Shown: positions 1 through 6,552 of the stretch, one piece after another
Layout: each line of letters begins with the position of its first letter
Position numbering within the stretch: position 1 is the first letter of the stretch
Translations under genes and position numbers: made by a program
NCBI GenBank assembly: GCA_002293525.1
Contig: DBDJ01000060.1
Location: 1-13,278, forward strand
From: Lachnospiraceae bacterium UBA935
GTDB taxonomy: Bacteria; Bacillota; Clostridia; Lachnospirales; Lachnospiraceae
Length of the DNA: 13,278 nt
Direction: 5' to 3'
Notes under the pieces: model-generated
What the model was told of the DNA's origin: nothing
The model's input: only the letters and a program-made list of their open reading frames with translations
Databases searched by the model: none

Positions 1-31
1 ACAAGAGGTCACTTCATAACAGGAGAAGTAC

Positions 32-181
32 ATGCTTACAGTAAAAAATATTACAGACAAAAGCTTGAATTTGGATATTCAAGGACAAAGATGCGGGGAT
101 GACTATTCTATTACTGTATATTCGGAAAGCCGTGGTGGTATCAGAAGGTGCGATACTATTAACCATATCCCTTTTGCGTAA
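32..181 (+). CDS. Small hypothetical protein (49 aa)
   Basis: A 49-codon reading frame opens with ATG at 32, preceded by an AGGAGA Shine-Dalgarno at 21-26 (5-nt spacing), and ends with TAA at 179-181. The same frame has a TAA at 17-19, so this is not the tail of a longer protein. The codons at 2-19 (Gln-Glu-Val-Thr-Ser-stop) could be the end of an upstream plus-strand gene whose stop lies just before this ribosome binding site, which would make the two an operon. The product has no signal peptide or membrane segment. It contains two cysteines (residues 21 and 40) and alternating polar and hydrophobic residues that suggest beta structure. I do not recognise the family. A long hairpin follows at 223-256. 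Support comes from the ribosome binding site and context only. Confidence 0.5.
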   Translation: MLTVKNITDKSLNLDIQGQRCGDDYSITVYSESRGGIRRCDTINHIPFA

Positions 182-222
182 ATATAATATATTTACGTTT
201 ACTAACACAAGATGTAGCGCGA

Positions 223-256
223 TATAGCGCAGGGAGAATTTTCTCCCTGCGCTATA
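223..256. terminator. Long hairpin between convergent genes, probable bidirectional terminator
   Basis: Two 16-nt arms (TATAGCGCAGGGAGAA at 223-238 and its exact reverse complement at 241-256) flank a central TT. In practice this is a stem of about 14-16 bp with a small loop. It lies between the end of the plus-strand small gene (181) and the end of the minus-strand fbp (312), where a shared terminator is expected. Neither side has a strong uninterrupted T run: the plus-strand tail reads AATTTGTTC and the minus-strand side is GC-rich. Termination is therefore likely but not textbook. The rest of 182-311 holds no other recognisable feature. Confidence 0.6.
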
Positions 257-311
257 ATTTGTTCAATCCTACAGACTGCTGTAATTACGTTCCAAAACGT
301 CATCTCCATCG

Positions 312-2264
312 TTATTTTTCGACAATCAACCCATCCCGATAAGCCTGTAACAAATCTTCCAGATTGCGGATATTCTCTTGCAATTCTTTACCACTGTATG
401 TATCGGCGACCAGGATCCGGTTCTGGCTGGTTTCGATGATCATGGAATCGGAGAGGATGTCAGATTCATATTTTACCGCAGCTTCCATAGATACAAACGG
501 CTCATGAGCAACCAGCCGCATCCCATGGGAATTGGACACTAAGGTATAACCGGCGATGCCGGTCTTGTCCTGATAAGCCTTGGCAAAGCCGCCGTCGATA
601 ACCAGTAGTTTTCCGCCGCATTTTATCGGAGTATCGCCTTTTTTAAGCGCTACCGGAACATGACCGTTAATAATATGTGAGCGTTCCGGATCAAGACCAA
701 ACTCCATAAGAATCTGGTTGATGACGGATTCCTGCTCCAAGAATGAATAATAGCTATTTTTCTTTTCCGTATGACTGCTCTTGTCGGCAATAAAATAGCG
801 TTCAAAGGTAGTCATCTTATCTTTTCCAAATACCGGCGAATTGGGTCCGTTCCCGATATACCAGATGATATCCTGGCCTTTTTGACATTCTGGCGAATTG
901 ACTTTGGAATAATAGCCTTTGCGGGCATAAAGATCCAGGATGTCATATAAGGCGCGGCCACTGTACTCCCGTCCTAAGATCTGCACCTTCTTAAAGCGGC
1001 CTTCCTCATCCAGTGGCATGCAGCCGTGATACAGCAGATTGGAGTTATAGATTTTATAAAGGCCGCCGTTGGAATACAGGAAACGGACATGGCTTTGCAG
1101 TTTCTCACATTTGATAAACGCCTGACGCAGCCGCTCCATCACTTGTTCTTCCTCTTCCGTAAGACGGTAAGGATCCATCGGATCAACCGTAGGAAAGTCA
1201 ACATCCTTCATGGCATAAATCTGTCCGTCGACAGTAACCATGCGGCGTTCATAATCGATTTTGTCAAGCAGCAGGCGTTCTTCCAAGTCAAATTCCGGAC
1301 AGCGGCGAATCAGCTGGCCCTCGAGCTTGAACTGCAGCAAAGTGATTGCCTTGTGCATCTTCATGTCTAAATCAAGATCTTTGGTGTTATAGTCATTCTG
1401 ATAACGGATGGAAAAAGCACTGCAGTCCGTATGCCGGTACGTTTTCAAAGCAAAAGTTGCCAACGGGATCAGGTTAATGCCGTAACCTTCCTCTAACGTA
1501 TTAAGATTACCGTATTGCGCCGATATCCGCAGAACCGCGGCGATGCAGGCCGGATGGCCGCAGGCGGCGCCCATCCACACAATGTCGTGATTGCCCCATT
1601 GGATATCAACCGCATGGTAGCGCAACAGGGTGTCGATAATAGCCGGGGCACCCGGGCCCCGGTCATAAATATCCCCGACAATATGCAGCTTATCTACCAC
1701 CAGGCGTTTCACCAAATTACACAGGGCGATAATAAATTCCTGGGCCCGGTCAATCCGGATGATCGTATGGATAATGGCATTATAATAGCCTTCTTTATCC
1801 TGCACTTCGGCTTTTTCCGTAATCAGCTCTTCGATGATATAAGCGAAATCAGCAGGTAAGGCCTTTCGAACCTTAGAGCGGGTATATTTGGAGGCCACCC
1901 GTTTGATAACCTGAACCAGCCGGTGCAGCGTAATCTTATACCAGTCTTCGATATGTTCCTCTTCCATAAGAACAATATCCAGTTTTTCTCGGGGATAATA
2001 AATCAAGGTGGCCAGGCTTTTTTTGTCATTTTGGGTTAAGGTATTGTCAAACTCTTCGTCAATCTTACGTCGAACGGAACCGGAACCATTTTTCAGGACA
2101 TGGTTAAACTGTTCAAACTCACCGTGAATATCGCTGATAAAATGCTCGGTTCCTTTGGGCAGGTTGAGAATCGACTGCAGGTTGATAATCTCTGTGGCAG
2201 CCGATGCTATATTGGGATAGACCCGTGCCAAGGTTTTCAGATACTTTAAGTCTGTTTCTTGCAT
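312..2264 (-). CDS. fbp: Fructose-1,6-bisphosphatase, class III
   Basis: This cytosolic metal-dependent phosphatase hydrolyses fructose 1,6-bisphosphate to fructose 6-phosphate in gluconeogenesis. The 650-aa length and sequence match the class III FBPases of Bacillota. Calcineurin-type metallophosphatase motifs are visible in order: SDIHGE (residues 44-49, D-x-H), GDIYDRG (197-203), GNHD (224-227) and a late NGHVPV segment. The start is set at ATG 2264, which has GAGGAG just upstream. An in-frame GTG at 2276 would add four residues, but the ribosome binding site would then lie inside the coding region. A gap of about 115 nt from the aldolase holds a possible weak promoter and a strong hairpin, so fbp may be its own unit or be read through from the upstream operon. 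Functionally it follows the aldolase naturally, since aldolase run toward synthesis makes its substrate. Confidence 0.95.
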   Translation of the reverse strand: MQETDLKYLKTLARVYPNIASAATEIINLQSILNLPKGTEHFISDIHGEFEQFNHVLKNGSGSVRRKIDEEFDNTLTQNDKKSLATLIYYPREKLDIVLMEEEHIEDWYKITLHRLVQVIKRVASKYTRSKVRKALPADFAYIIEELITEKAEVQDKEGYYNAIIHTIIRIDRAQEFIIALCNLVKRLVVDKLHIVGDIYDRGPGAPAIIDTLLRYHAVDIQWGNHDIVWMGAACGHPACIAAVLRISAQYGNLNTLEEGYGINLIPLATFALKTYRHTDCSAFSIRYQNDYNTKDLDLDMKMHKAITLLQFKLEGQLIRRCPEFDLEERLLLDKIDYERRMVTVDGQIYAMKDVDFPTVDPMDPYRLTEEEEQVMERLRQAFIKCEKLQSHVRFLYSNGGLYKIYNSNLLYHGCMPLDEEGRFKKVQILGREYSGRALYDILDLYARKGYYSKVNSPECQKGQDIIWYIGNGPNSPVFGKDKMTTFERYFIADKSSHTEKKNSYYSFLEQESVINQILMEFGLDPERSHIINGHVPVALKKGDTPIKCGGKLLVIDGGFAKAYQDKTGIAGYTLVSNSHGMRLVAHEPFVSMEAAVKYESDILSDSMIIETSQNRILVADTYSGKELQENIRNLEDLLQAYRDGLIVEK

Positions 2265-2279
2265 AATTCTCCTCACATG

Positions 2280-2313
2280 AATTTAGAAGCTAAACTTATT
2301 TAGCTTCTAAATT
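2280..2313. repeat. 15-bp inverted repeat just upstream of the fbp ribosome binding site
   Basis: AATTTAGAAGCTAAA at 2280-2294 is exactly complementary to 2299-2313, with a CTTA loop. On the minus strand the hairpin ends about 6 nt before the fbp GAGGAG and is not followed by a U run, so it is not a canonical terminator for the aldolase transcript. On the plus strand it is followed by T-rich DNA, but no plus-strand gene is known there. In an fbp mRNA it would be a 5' stem-loop next to the ribosome binding site, suited to stabilising the message or modulating translation. That role is inferred. Confidence 0.6.
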
Positions 2314-2317
2314 TTGA

Positions 2318-2346
2318 ATATTATTTTATTTTCCTTAACCTTTAAA
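2318..2346 (-). promoter_or_regulatory. Possible weak sigma-A promoter for fbp
   Basis: On the minus strand, TTTAAA (2346-2341, 4 of 6 to TTGACA) is followed after 17 bp by TAATAT (2323-2318, 4 of 6 to TATAAT). Transcription would start near 2311, placing the hairpin at 2280-2313 at the very 5' end of the message. The matches are weak and the region is AT-rich, so chance is a real alternative. Confidence 0.25.
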
Positions 2347-2379
2347 CTTGTTCATCATAATTATCATTAGCAAATCCTT

Positions 2380-3267
2380 TTATTTCGCTTCATTCAGGTC
2401 TGGAATCGCCTCTGTCGAAACATACTGCTTCCCGCTCCAGGCCTTTCCGGCACTGCCGAAAATCTCCATGTAATGCTTTGCCGTCTCCTTATATCCCAGT
2501 TCCAGCATCGGGAACAAGGCATAGATATTATTCCCTTCCATCCCGACATCGATGGTTTTTTTATAAGCACCCTGGAATAAGTCGTTAGCAATATTTACTT
2601 TACTGATGCCTTTCCGGCAGGCGAGGGCAAGGTTATCATCACCGGTTCCCGATCCGCCGTGAAGCACCAGCGGCACGGAAACTTTCTGGGCCAGCTCCTC
2701 TAAAAGATCAAAGCGCAGCTGCGGCTGACCTTTATAGACACCGTGTGCGGTACCGATGGCAACCGCCAGGCAGTCCACTCCCGTTTCCTCCACATATCTG
2801 ACGGCTTCTTCCGGTACTGTCAGGGCTGAGATGCCGTCCACCTGATAATTCTCACCTACGCCGACATGTCCCAGTTCGGCCTCGACACCGATGCCGGCAG
2901 CATGGGCTATCTTCACCAGTTCCTTGACCTGTGCTACATTTTCTTCATAAGGCAGCTTAGAACGGTCGACCATAATGGTATTAAATCCGGACCGGATTCC
3001 TTTTATGGCTTCCTCGAAGGTGGCACTGTGATCCAGGATCAGGGCCGCGGGTACCCAGGTCCGGGTAACCAGGTCATTTAAGATACGGCCAAAATAATCC
3101 ATATCGGGATTATGCCCATAGCCACAGAGCATAATAAGCGGCGATCCGGTTTCTTCCGCAGCGGCCACACAAGCCCGTGCCGACAGTTCATTCACGGCGG
3201 CCACGGCCGGTACTCCATAACTTCCTGCTTTTGCTTTTTGTAATATCTCGCTCATTGGTACTAACAT
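2380..3267 (-). CDS. Class II fructose-bisphosphate/ketose-bisphosphate aldolase family protein
   Basis: The 295-aa product belongs to the class II zinc aldolases (FbaA/GatY/KbaY/SorG-like), which cleave ketose bisphosphates to dihydroxyacetone phosphate plus an aldehyde. Visible motifs are LDH at 78-80 (catalytic Asp79 and zinc-ligand His80), EAELGHVG at 129-136, GTAHGVYKG with His175, LHGGSGTG with His203, and KVNIANDL at 223-230 for substrate phosphate binding. The start at ATG 3267 has AAGGAG at good spacing. The frame is open to 3345, but the extra 26 codons overlap the end of ptsI and lack a ribosome binding site. Substrate (fructose, tagatose, sorbose-derived or other) cannot be read from sequence. 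As last gene of the PTS operon it presumably splits the sugar phosphate made upstream. It also has a strong promoter of its own (3281-3309). Confidence 0.9.
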   Translation of the reverse strand: MLVPMSEILQKAKAGSYGVPAVAAVNELSARACVAAAEETGSPLIMLCGYGHNPDMDYFGRILNDLVTRTWVPAALILDHSATFEEAIKGIRSGFNTIMVDRSKLPYEENVAQVKELVKIAHAAGIGVEAELGHVGVGENYQVDGISALTVPEEAVRYVEETGVDCLAVAIGTAHGVYKGQPQLRFDLLEELAQKVSVPLVLHGGSGTGDDNLALACRKGISKVNIANDLFQGAYKKTIDVGMEGNNIYALFPMLELGYKETAKHYMEIFGSAGKAWSGKQYVSTEAIPDLNEAK

Positions 3268-3280
3268 TTTTTCTCTCCTT

Positions 3281-3309
3281 ATTATATACATGACATCCTG
3301 TTTGGTCAA
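3281..3309 (-). promoter_or_regulatory. Strong sigma-A-type promoter in front of the aldolase gene
   Basis: On the minus strand, TTGACC (3309-3304, 5 of 6) and TATAAT (3286-3281, 6 of 6) are separated by exactly 17 bp, inside the 68-nt gap between ptsI and the aldolase gene. The -10 box ends only 13 nt before the aldolase ATG and abuts its AAGGAG, so a start 6-7 nt downstream would fall in or just after the ribosome binding site. Transcripts from it would have almost no leader. Confidence 0.6.
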
Positions 3310-3335
3310 GCAAACAAATAATTTGTCCACAAACG

Positions 3336-5060
3336 CTAAAAACATGTGATTTGGCTACTAAACCAGCCATCAAGCTTCTGTTCTACCTCTGCTGCCGTAG
3401 ATAGTTGTAAAATCTGCTCCGCCAGCTTTTTACATGCTCCAATTTCCAGTTTCCCCATTAATTCCTTGATTTCCGGTATGGCTGAGGCCGCCATACTATA
3501 TTCATCCAGTCCCAGTCCTAACAGCAGGGGGAGCATCTTTGGATCTCCCGCCGCCTCGCCGCACATACCGCAGGAAATGCCCTTTTTATGTGCCGCTGTG
3601 ATGGTCATCTGGATCAGGCGGATTACCCCGGGATGGAACCAGGTGCAAAGATCGGTGATCTCCTTATTGCCTCTGTCTGCTGCCAGCGCATACTGCGTCA
3701 AGTCGTTGGTACCGATGGAAAAAAAGTCGCATTCGGCAGCAAACTGTTCCGCGCATACGGCTACCGCCGGGATTTCCACCATGATTCCTATGGGCAGTTT
3801 TTCGATATAGGGTATCTGACGTTCGTCCAATTGTTTCCGGCAGATGTCCAGCTGCTCTTTGGCCCACCGCAATTCCTCCAAGGAAGAAATCATCGGAAAC
3901 ATGATCTTCATATTCCCGTAAACGGATGCCCTGAGTAAAGCCCGCAGCTGGGTGTGGAACACGGCTGTTTCCCTGCGGCAAAGCCGGATGGCACGAACCC
4001 CTAGAAAAGGGTTTTCCTCCTTACTTCCCTGTAGTCTTGCTACTTCCTTGTCACCGCCGATATCCAGCGTCCGTACTATTACTGGTTTCTCTCCCATGAA
4101 CTCCAATACCTGTTTGTAAGCAAGGTACTGTTTCTCCTCGTCCGGCAGGATGTCTGATGCCAGATACAAAAATTCCGAGCGGAAGAGGCCGATCCCGGTG
4201 CCGCCCCGTAGCAGCACTTTATCGGCATCCGCAGGCGACCCGATATTGCCCCATAGTTCTTGGGCGACGCCGTCCCGTGTGACCGCCTTTTTTCCGGCCA
4301 GGGCATTTCTTCTGTCATTTTCTTCCTGCTGCCTTGATATCCTGGCCTGCAAGTCGGCTATTTCTGTCTCGTTTAAATGCGTAAAAACCTCACCTGTGGC
4401 ACCGTCAAATCCAATATATTGACCGGTCTGGATCTCTCCCAACAACCCTTTAATCCCAACAATAGCCGGAATATCAAGAGTTTTCGCCAGAATCGCTGTG
4501 TGAGAAGAAGCACCGCCCATTTCCATCAGCATGCCGACCACTTTCTCTGTATCCATAGCGGCTGTCGTTGACGGGGTGATGTCCTTTCCGGCGATGATCG
4601 TCGGTTCCGGCAGACAGCTGATATCTTCCTTCTCAATCTTTAGGATCCTCCGGATCAGGTTTTCCTTGATGTCCTTGATATCCAGAGCCCGCTGCGAGAA
4701 ATAAGTGTTTTCCATGCCTTCAAACTGCCTGATCAGTCCGTTCATCACCTGTTCCACTGCCGCCGCCGCACCTGCGCCGCCGTCAATGGTGCTTTGGATC
4801 GGTTCAAGAAGCCCCTTATCTTCCAGAAGGGAACAGTGTACATCTAGTATTTCTGCGGCGGCCTCGGCTAAATTGCTGGCCCTGTCACGTAATTCTATCG
4901 TCTTTTTTAAGACATCGGCCCGGGCCGCCCAAAATATTTCCGTTTCCTCCTCTGGACAGCCGATTTCGGAAGGAAATATGAGCGCTTCTTCATCCAAAAC
5001 CAAAACCTTTGCATAACATAACCCTTTAGATACTCCGTGACCCTGCATACTGTCCCCCAT
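3336..5060 (-). CDS. ptsI: Phosphoenolpyruvate-protein phosphotransferase (PTS Enzyme I)
   Basis: Enzyme I takes phosphate from PEP onto a histidine and passes it to HPr, the first step of every PTS. The 574-aa length is typical. The N-terminal HPr-binding/phosphohistidine half carries GGASSHTAILAKTLDIPAIVG-type sequence with active His187. The C-terminal PEP-binding barrel has GLFRSEFLYL (291-300), TLDIGGDKE, SIGTNDLTQYALAADRGN-type sequence (from 448) and GMCGEAAGD with catalytic Cys500. Two starts are possible: ATG 5060 (GGAG 4 nt upstream) and ATG 5048, four codons in, which has GGGGGA upstream and gives an N-terminus closer to the usual family start. It follows ptsH after a 113-nt gap filled by a tandem repeat. 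Finding EI and HPr inside a substrate-specific operon suggests a dedicated or co-induced phosphorelay. Confidence 0.97.
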   Translation of the reverse strand: MGDSMQGHGVSKGLCYAKVLVLDEEALIFPSEIGCPEEETEIFWAARADVLKKTIELRDRASNLAEAAAEILDVHCSLLEDKGLLEPIQSTIDGGAGAAAAVEQVMNGLIRQFEGMENTYFSQRALDIKDIKENLIRRILKIEKEDISCLPEPTIIAGKDITPSTTAAMDTEKVVGMLMEMGGASSHTAILAKTLDIPAIVGIKGLLGEIQTGQYIGFDGATGEVFTHLNETEIADLQARISRQQEENDRRNALAGKKAVTRDGVAQELWGNIGSPADADKVLLRGGTGIGLFRSEFLYLASDILPDEEKQYLAYKQVLEFMGEKPVIVRTLDIGGDKEVARLQGSKEENPFLGVRAIRLCRRETAVFHTQLRALLRASVYGNMKIMFPMISSLEELRWAKEQLDICRKQLDERQIPYIEKLPIGIMVEIPAVAVCAEQFAAECDFFSIGTNDLTQYALAADRGNKEITDLCTWFHPGVIRLIQMTITAAHKKGISCGMCGEAAGDPKMLPLLLGLGLDEYSMAASAIPEIKELMGKLEIGACKKLAEQILQLSTAAEVEQKLDGWFSSQITCF

Positions 5061-5088
5061 TCTGCTCCATCTCTTAATTTATTATGAT

Positions 5089-5173
5089 ACATCGTGCCGA
5101 TCCTATTGTTCCGATCGAAGCGTATCGGATCAAGTCATGTCGATCAGATCGTGTCGATCAGATCGTGTCGATC
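5089..5173. repeat. Six-unit degenerate 14-bp tandem repeat in the ptsH-ptsI gap
   Basis: Read on the minus strand, GATCGACACGATCT occurs twice exactly (5173-5160, 5159-5146). Diverging copies follow: GATCGACATGACTT (5145-5132), GATCCGATACGCTT (5131-5118), then, after one extra base at 5117, GATCGGAACAATAG (5116-5103) and GATCGGCACGATGT (5102-5089). The canonical unit is itself a palindrome, GATCG-ACA-CGATC. The array begins at the base next to the ptsH stop codon and ends about 28 nt before the ptsI start, filling most of the gap. It has no unique spacers, so it is not a CRISPR. Confidence 0.9.
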
Positions 5174-5437
5174 TTATTCATTCATACCGCTTTCGATCAG
5201 TTTCGTGATTCCTTCGCAGGCGGCTGCTTCATCCGGGCCGTTACACAGTATTTCGATTTCCATACCGCAGTTAACTCCGGCCGCCAGTATCCCCAGCAGC
5301 GATTTCGCATCAAAAATATTTCCGTCGACAGCGATTTCAACCGTTGACTGGTAACGCTGTGCTTCTTTAATCAGCATATTTGCCGGTCTTGCATGGAGGC
5401 CGGTCTTGGCGACAACGGTAACTTTCTTTTTTGTCAT
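5174..5437 (-). CDS. ptsH: Phosphocarrier protein HPr
   Basis: HPr is the small cytosolic phosphocarrier that accepts phosphate from Enzyme I on His15 and gives it to EIIA domains. The 87-aa product has TGLHARPA with the histidine exactly at residue 15. It also has AKSLLGILAAGV with serine at residue 46, the site used by HPr kinase/phosphorylase for catabolite control in Bacillota. The residues after Ser46 (Leu-Leu-Gly) differ slightly from the common Ile-Met-Gly. The ATG at 5437 has AGGAGG 8 nt upstream. The gene lies 15 nt after the zinc dehydrogenase and shares the operon with ptsI. A retained Ser46 suggests it could also take part in carbon catabolite signalling rather than being only a transport relay. 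Confidence 0.96.
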   Translation of the reverse strand: MTKKKVTVVAKTGLHARPANMLIKEAQRYQSTVEIAVDGNIFDAKSLLGILAAGVNCGMEIEILCNGPDEAAACEGITKLIESGMNE

Positions 5438-5452
5438 TGACCTATCCTCCTA

Positions 5453-6499
5453 TTAAAATTTTACGATAATCCGGAATGTGTCAGGGCGAACGGCTGCCTC
5501 AAAAGCCTGCTGGGCGTCTTCATAGGAAAAGACGCCGGAAACCAGCTTTTCCGGATTCACGATGTTTTTAGCCAGCATGTTGACCGCACGACGGAAAGAA
5601 CGGACGCTGGGACTGACAGCTCCGGTTACCACGGTTTCCGAATTATGGAGCCAGTTAGGGCTGATCTCAAAGGGGACATCGGGATGCTGGGAACTGTACA
5701 TGATACAGCGGCCCATCGGAGCCGTCATCCCTACCGCCTGTTTCGCTACGGCAGCAATCGGCGTCGTATTGAAAACTGCCTCGGCACCATAGCCGCCCGT
5801 CAGGGTCTTTACATAGGCTACCGGATCCTGTTCCCGGGGATCAAAAGTAATGTCACAGCCAAGTTCTTCTGCCAGTACCCTTCTTGCCGCATCCGGCTCG
5901 CTGAGGATCACCCTTGCGCCGCTTAATTTGGCACTGATAATATGCAGCATTCCCATGATGCCGCCGCCGATGACTACGACATCATCACCCAGTTCGATCC
6001 GGCCTTTCTCAATACTGTTTAACACGCAGGCTAGCGGCTCGGCAAATACAGCCTTCTCCACGGGCAGCTCTTCCGGATAGGGGTATGCCTGAGATGCATC
6101 GATATTCAGATATTCTCCCATCCCACCCGTACCGGGTACTTCCATGTCGGAATTGTCCAGATTATTCAGTTCCTCACAAAGATTTTCCTCGCCTCTGCGG
6201 CAAAAATAGCATTTTCCGCAGGTACGGATCAAGCGGGCGACAATTTTGCTGCCAACGGGGAATTCCTTCTCATTGACATTTTCGCCCAACGCGGCCACTT
6301 CTCCGGCAATCTCATGTCCGCCCACAAAAGGCAGGGGCATCTTCGATTCCCGGGAAAAGGTGCGCTGCTCCCAGGTACAGATCGCGCAGCCATTTATTTT
6401 CATCAGAATCTGCCCCGCTCGGGGTGACGGTCTTCTTACCTCCCTAACTTCCACTTTCCGATCATCTACGATAACTACCGTTTTCATTTTCTCATCCAT
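5453..6499 (-). CDS. Zinc-dependent MDR-family dehydrogenase (sorbitol/threonine dehydrogenase-like)
   Basis: This 348-aa medium-chain dehydrogenase oxidises an alcohol, polyol or polyol phosphate, or reduces the matching ketone, with NAD(P). Catalytic zinc ligands fit Cys38 (CAIC), His62-Glu63 (GGHE) and Glu154 (FAEPLACV). The structural-zinc cysteines Cys94, Cys97, Cys100 and Cys108 (C-x2-C-x2-C-x7-C) are all present. A Rossmann motif GGGIMG is at 178-183. ATG 6499 has AAGGAG 7 nt upstream; an in-frame ATG at 6487 lacks one. In a PTS operon with a class II aldolase it could act like sorbose-1-phosphate reductase or a polyol-phosphate dehydrogenase, making the ketose phosphate the aldolase pathway needs. 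That is inference from context, and the exact substrate is unknown. Confidence 0.88.
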   Translation of the reverse strand: MDEKMKTVVIVDDRKVEVREVRRPSPRAGQILMKINGCAICTWEQRTFSRESKMPLPFVGGHEIAGEVAALGENVNEKEFPVGSKIVARLIRTCGKCYFCRRGEENLCEELNNLDNSDMEVPGTGGMGEYLNIDASQAYPYPEELPVEKAVFAEPLACVLNSIEKGRIELGDDVVVIGGGIMGMLHIISAKLSGARVILSEPDAARRVLAEELGCDITFDPREQDPVAYVKTLTGGYGAEAVFNTTPIAAVAKQAVGMTAPMGRCIMYSSQHPDVPFEISPNWLHNSETVVTGAVSPSVRSFRRAVNMLAKNIVNPEKLVSGVFSYEDAQQAFEAAVRPDTFRIIVKF

Positions 6500-6528
6500 T
6501 GCCTGACTCCTTATCTTATAATTATTGT

Positions 6529-6552
6529 TAAAGGCGTTTTTCAGCCTTTTTA
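6529..6552. repeat. Short inverted repeat after the iron-alcohol dehydrogenase stop
   Basis: AAAGGC at 6530-6535 pairs with GCCTTT at 6544-6549 across an 8-nt loop, directly 3' of the iron-dehydrogenase stop codon and before the zinc-dehydrogenase ribosome binding site. On the minus strand it is followed by AACAATAATT, not a T run. At most it is a weak terminator or a processing hairpin. Confidence 0.35.

Noticed and set aside
14..208. Minus-strand reading frame of 64 codons opposite the small plus-strand gene
   Set aside because: It lacks a ribosome binding site, lies antisense to the better-supported small gene and runs into its upstream region.
2265..2276. Four-residue N-terminal extension of fbp from GTG at 2276
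   Set aside because: The GAGGAG that fits ATG 2264 would become coding sequence, and no ribosome binding site lies before the GTG except the hairpin.
3268..3345. Longer aldolase starting at 3345
   Set aside because: The extra 26 residues do not resemble the family N-terminus, overlap the ptsI stop and have no Shine-Dalgarno; ATG 3267 does.
5089..5173. CRISPR array
   Set aside because: Units are 14 bp, directly abutting, with no unique spacers and no cas genes nearby.
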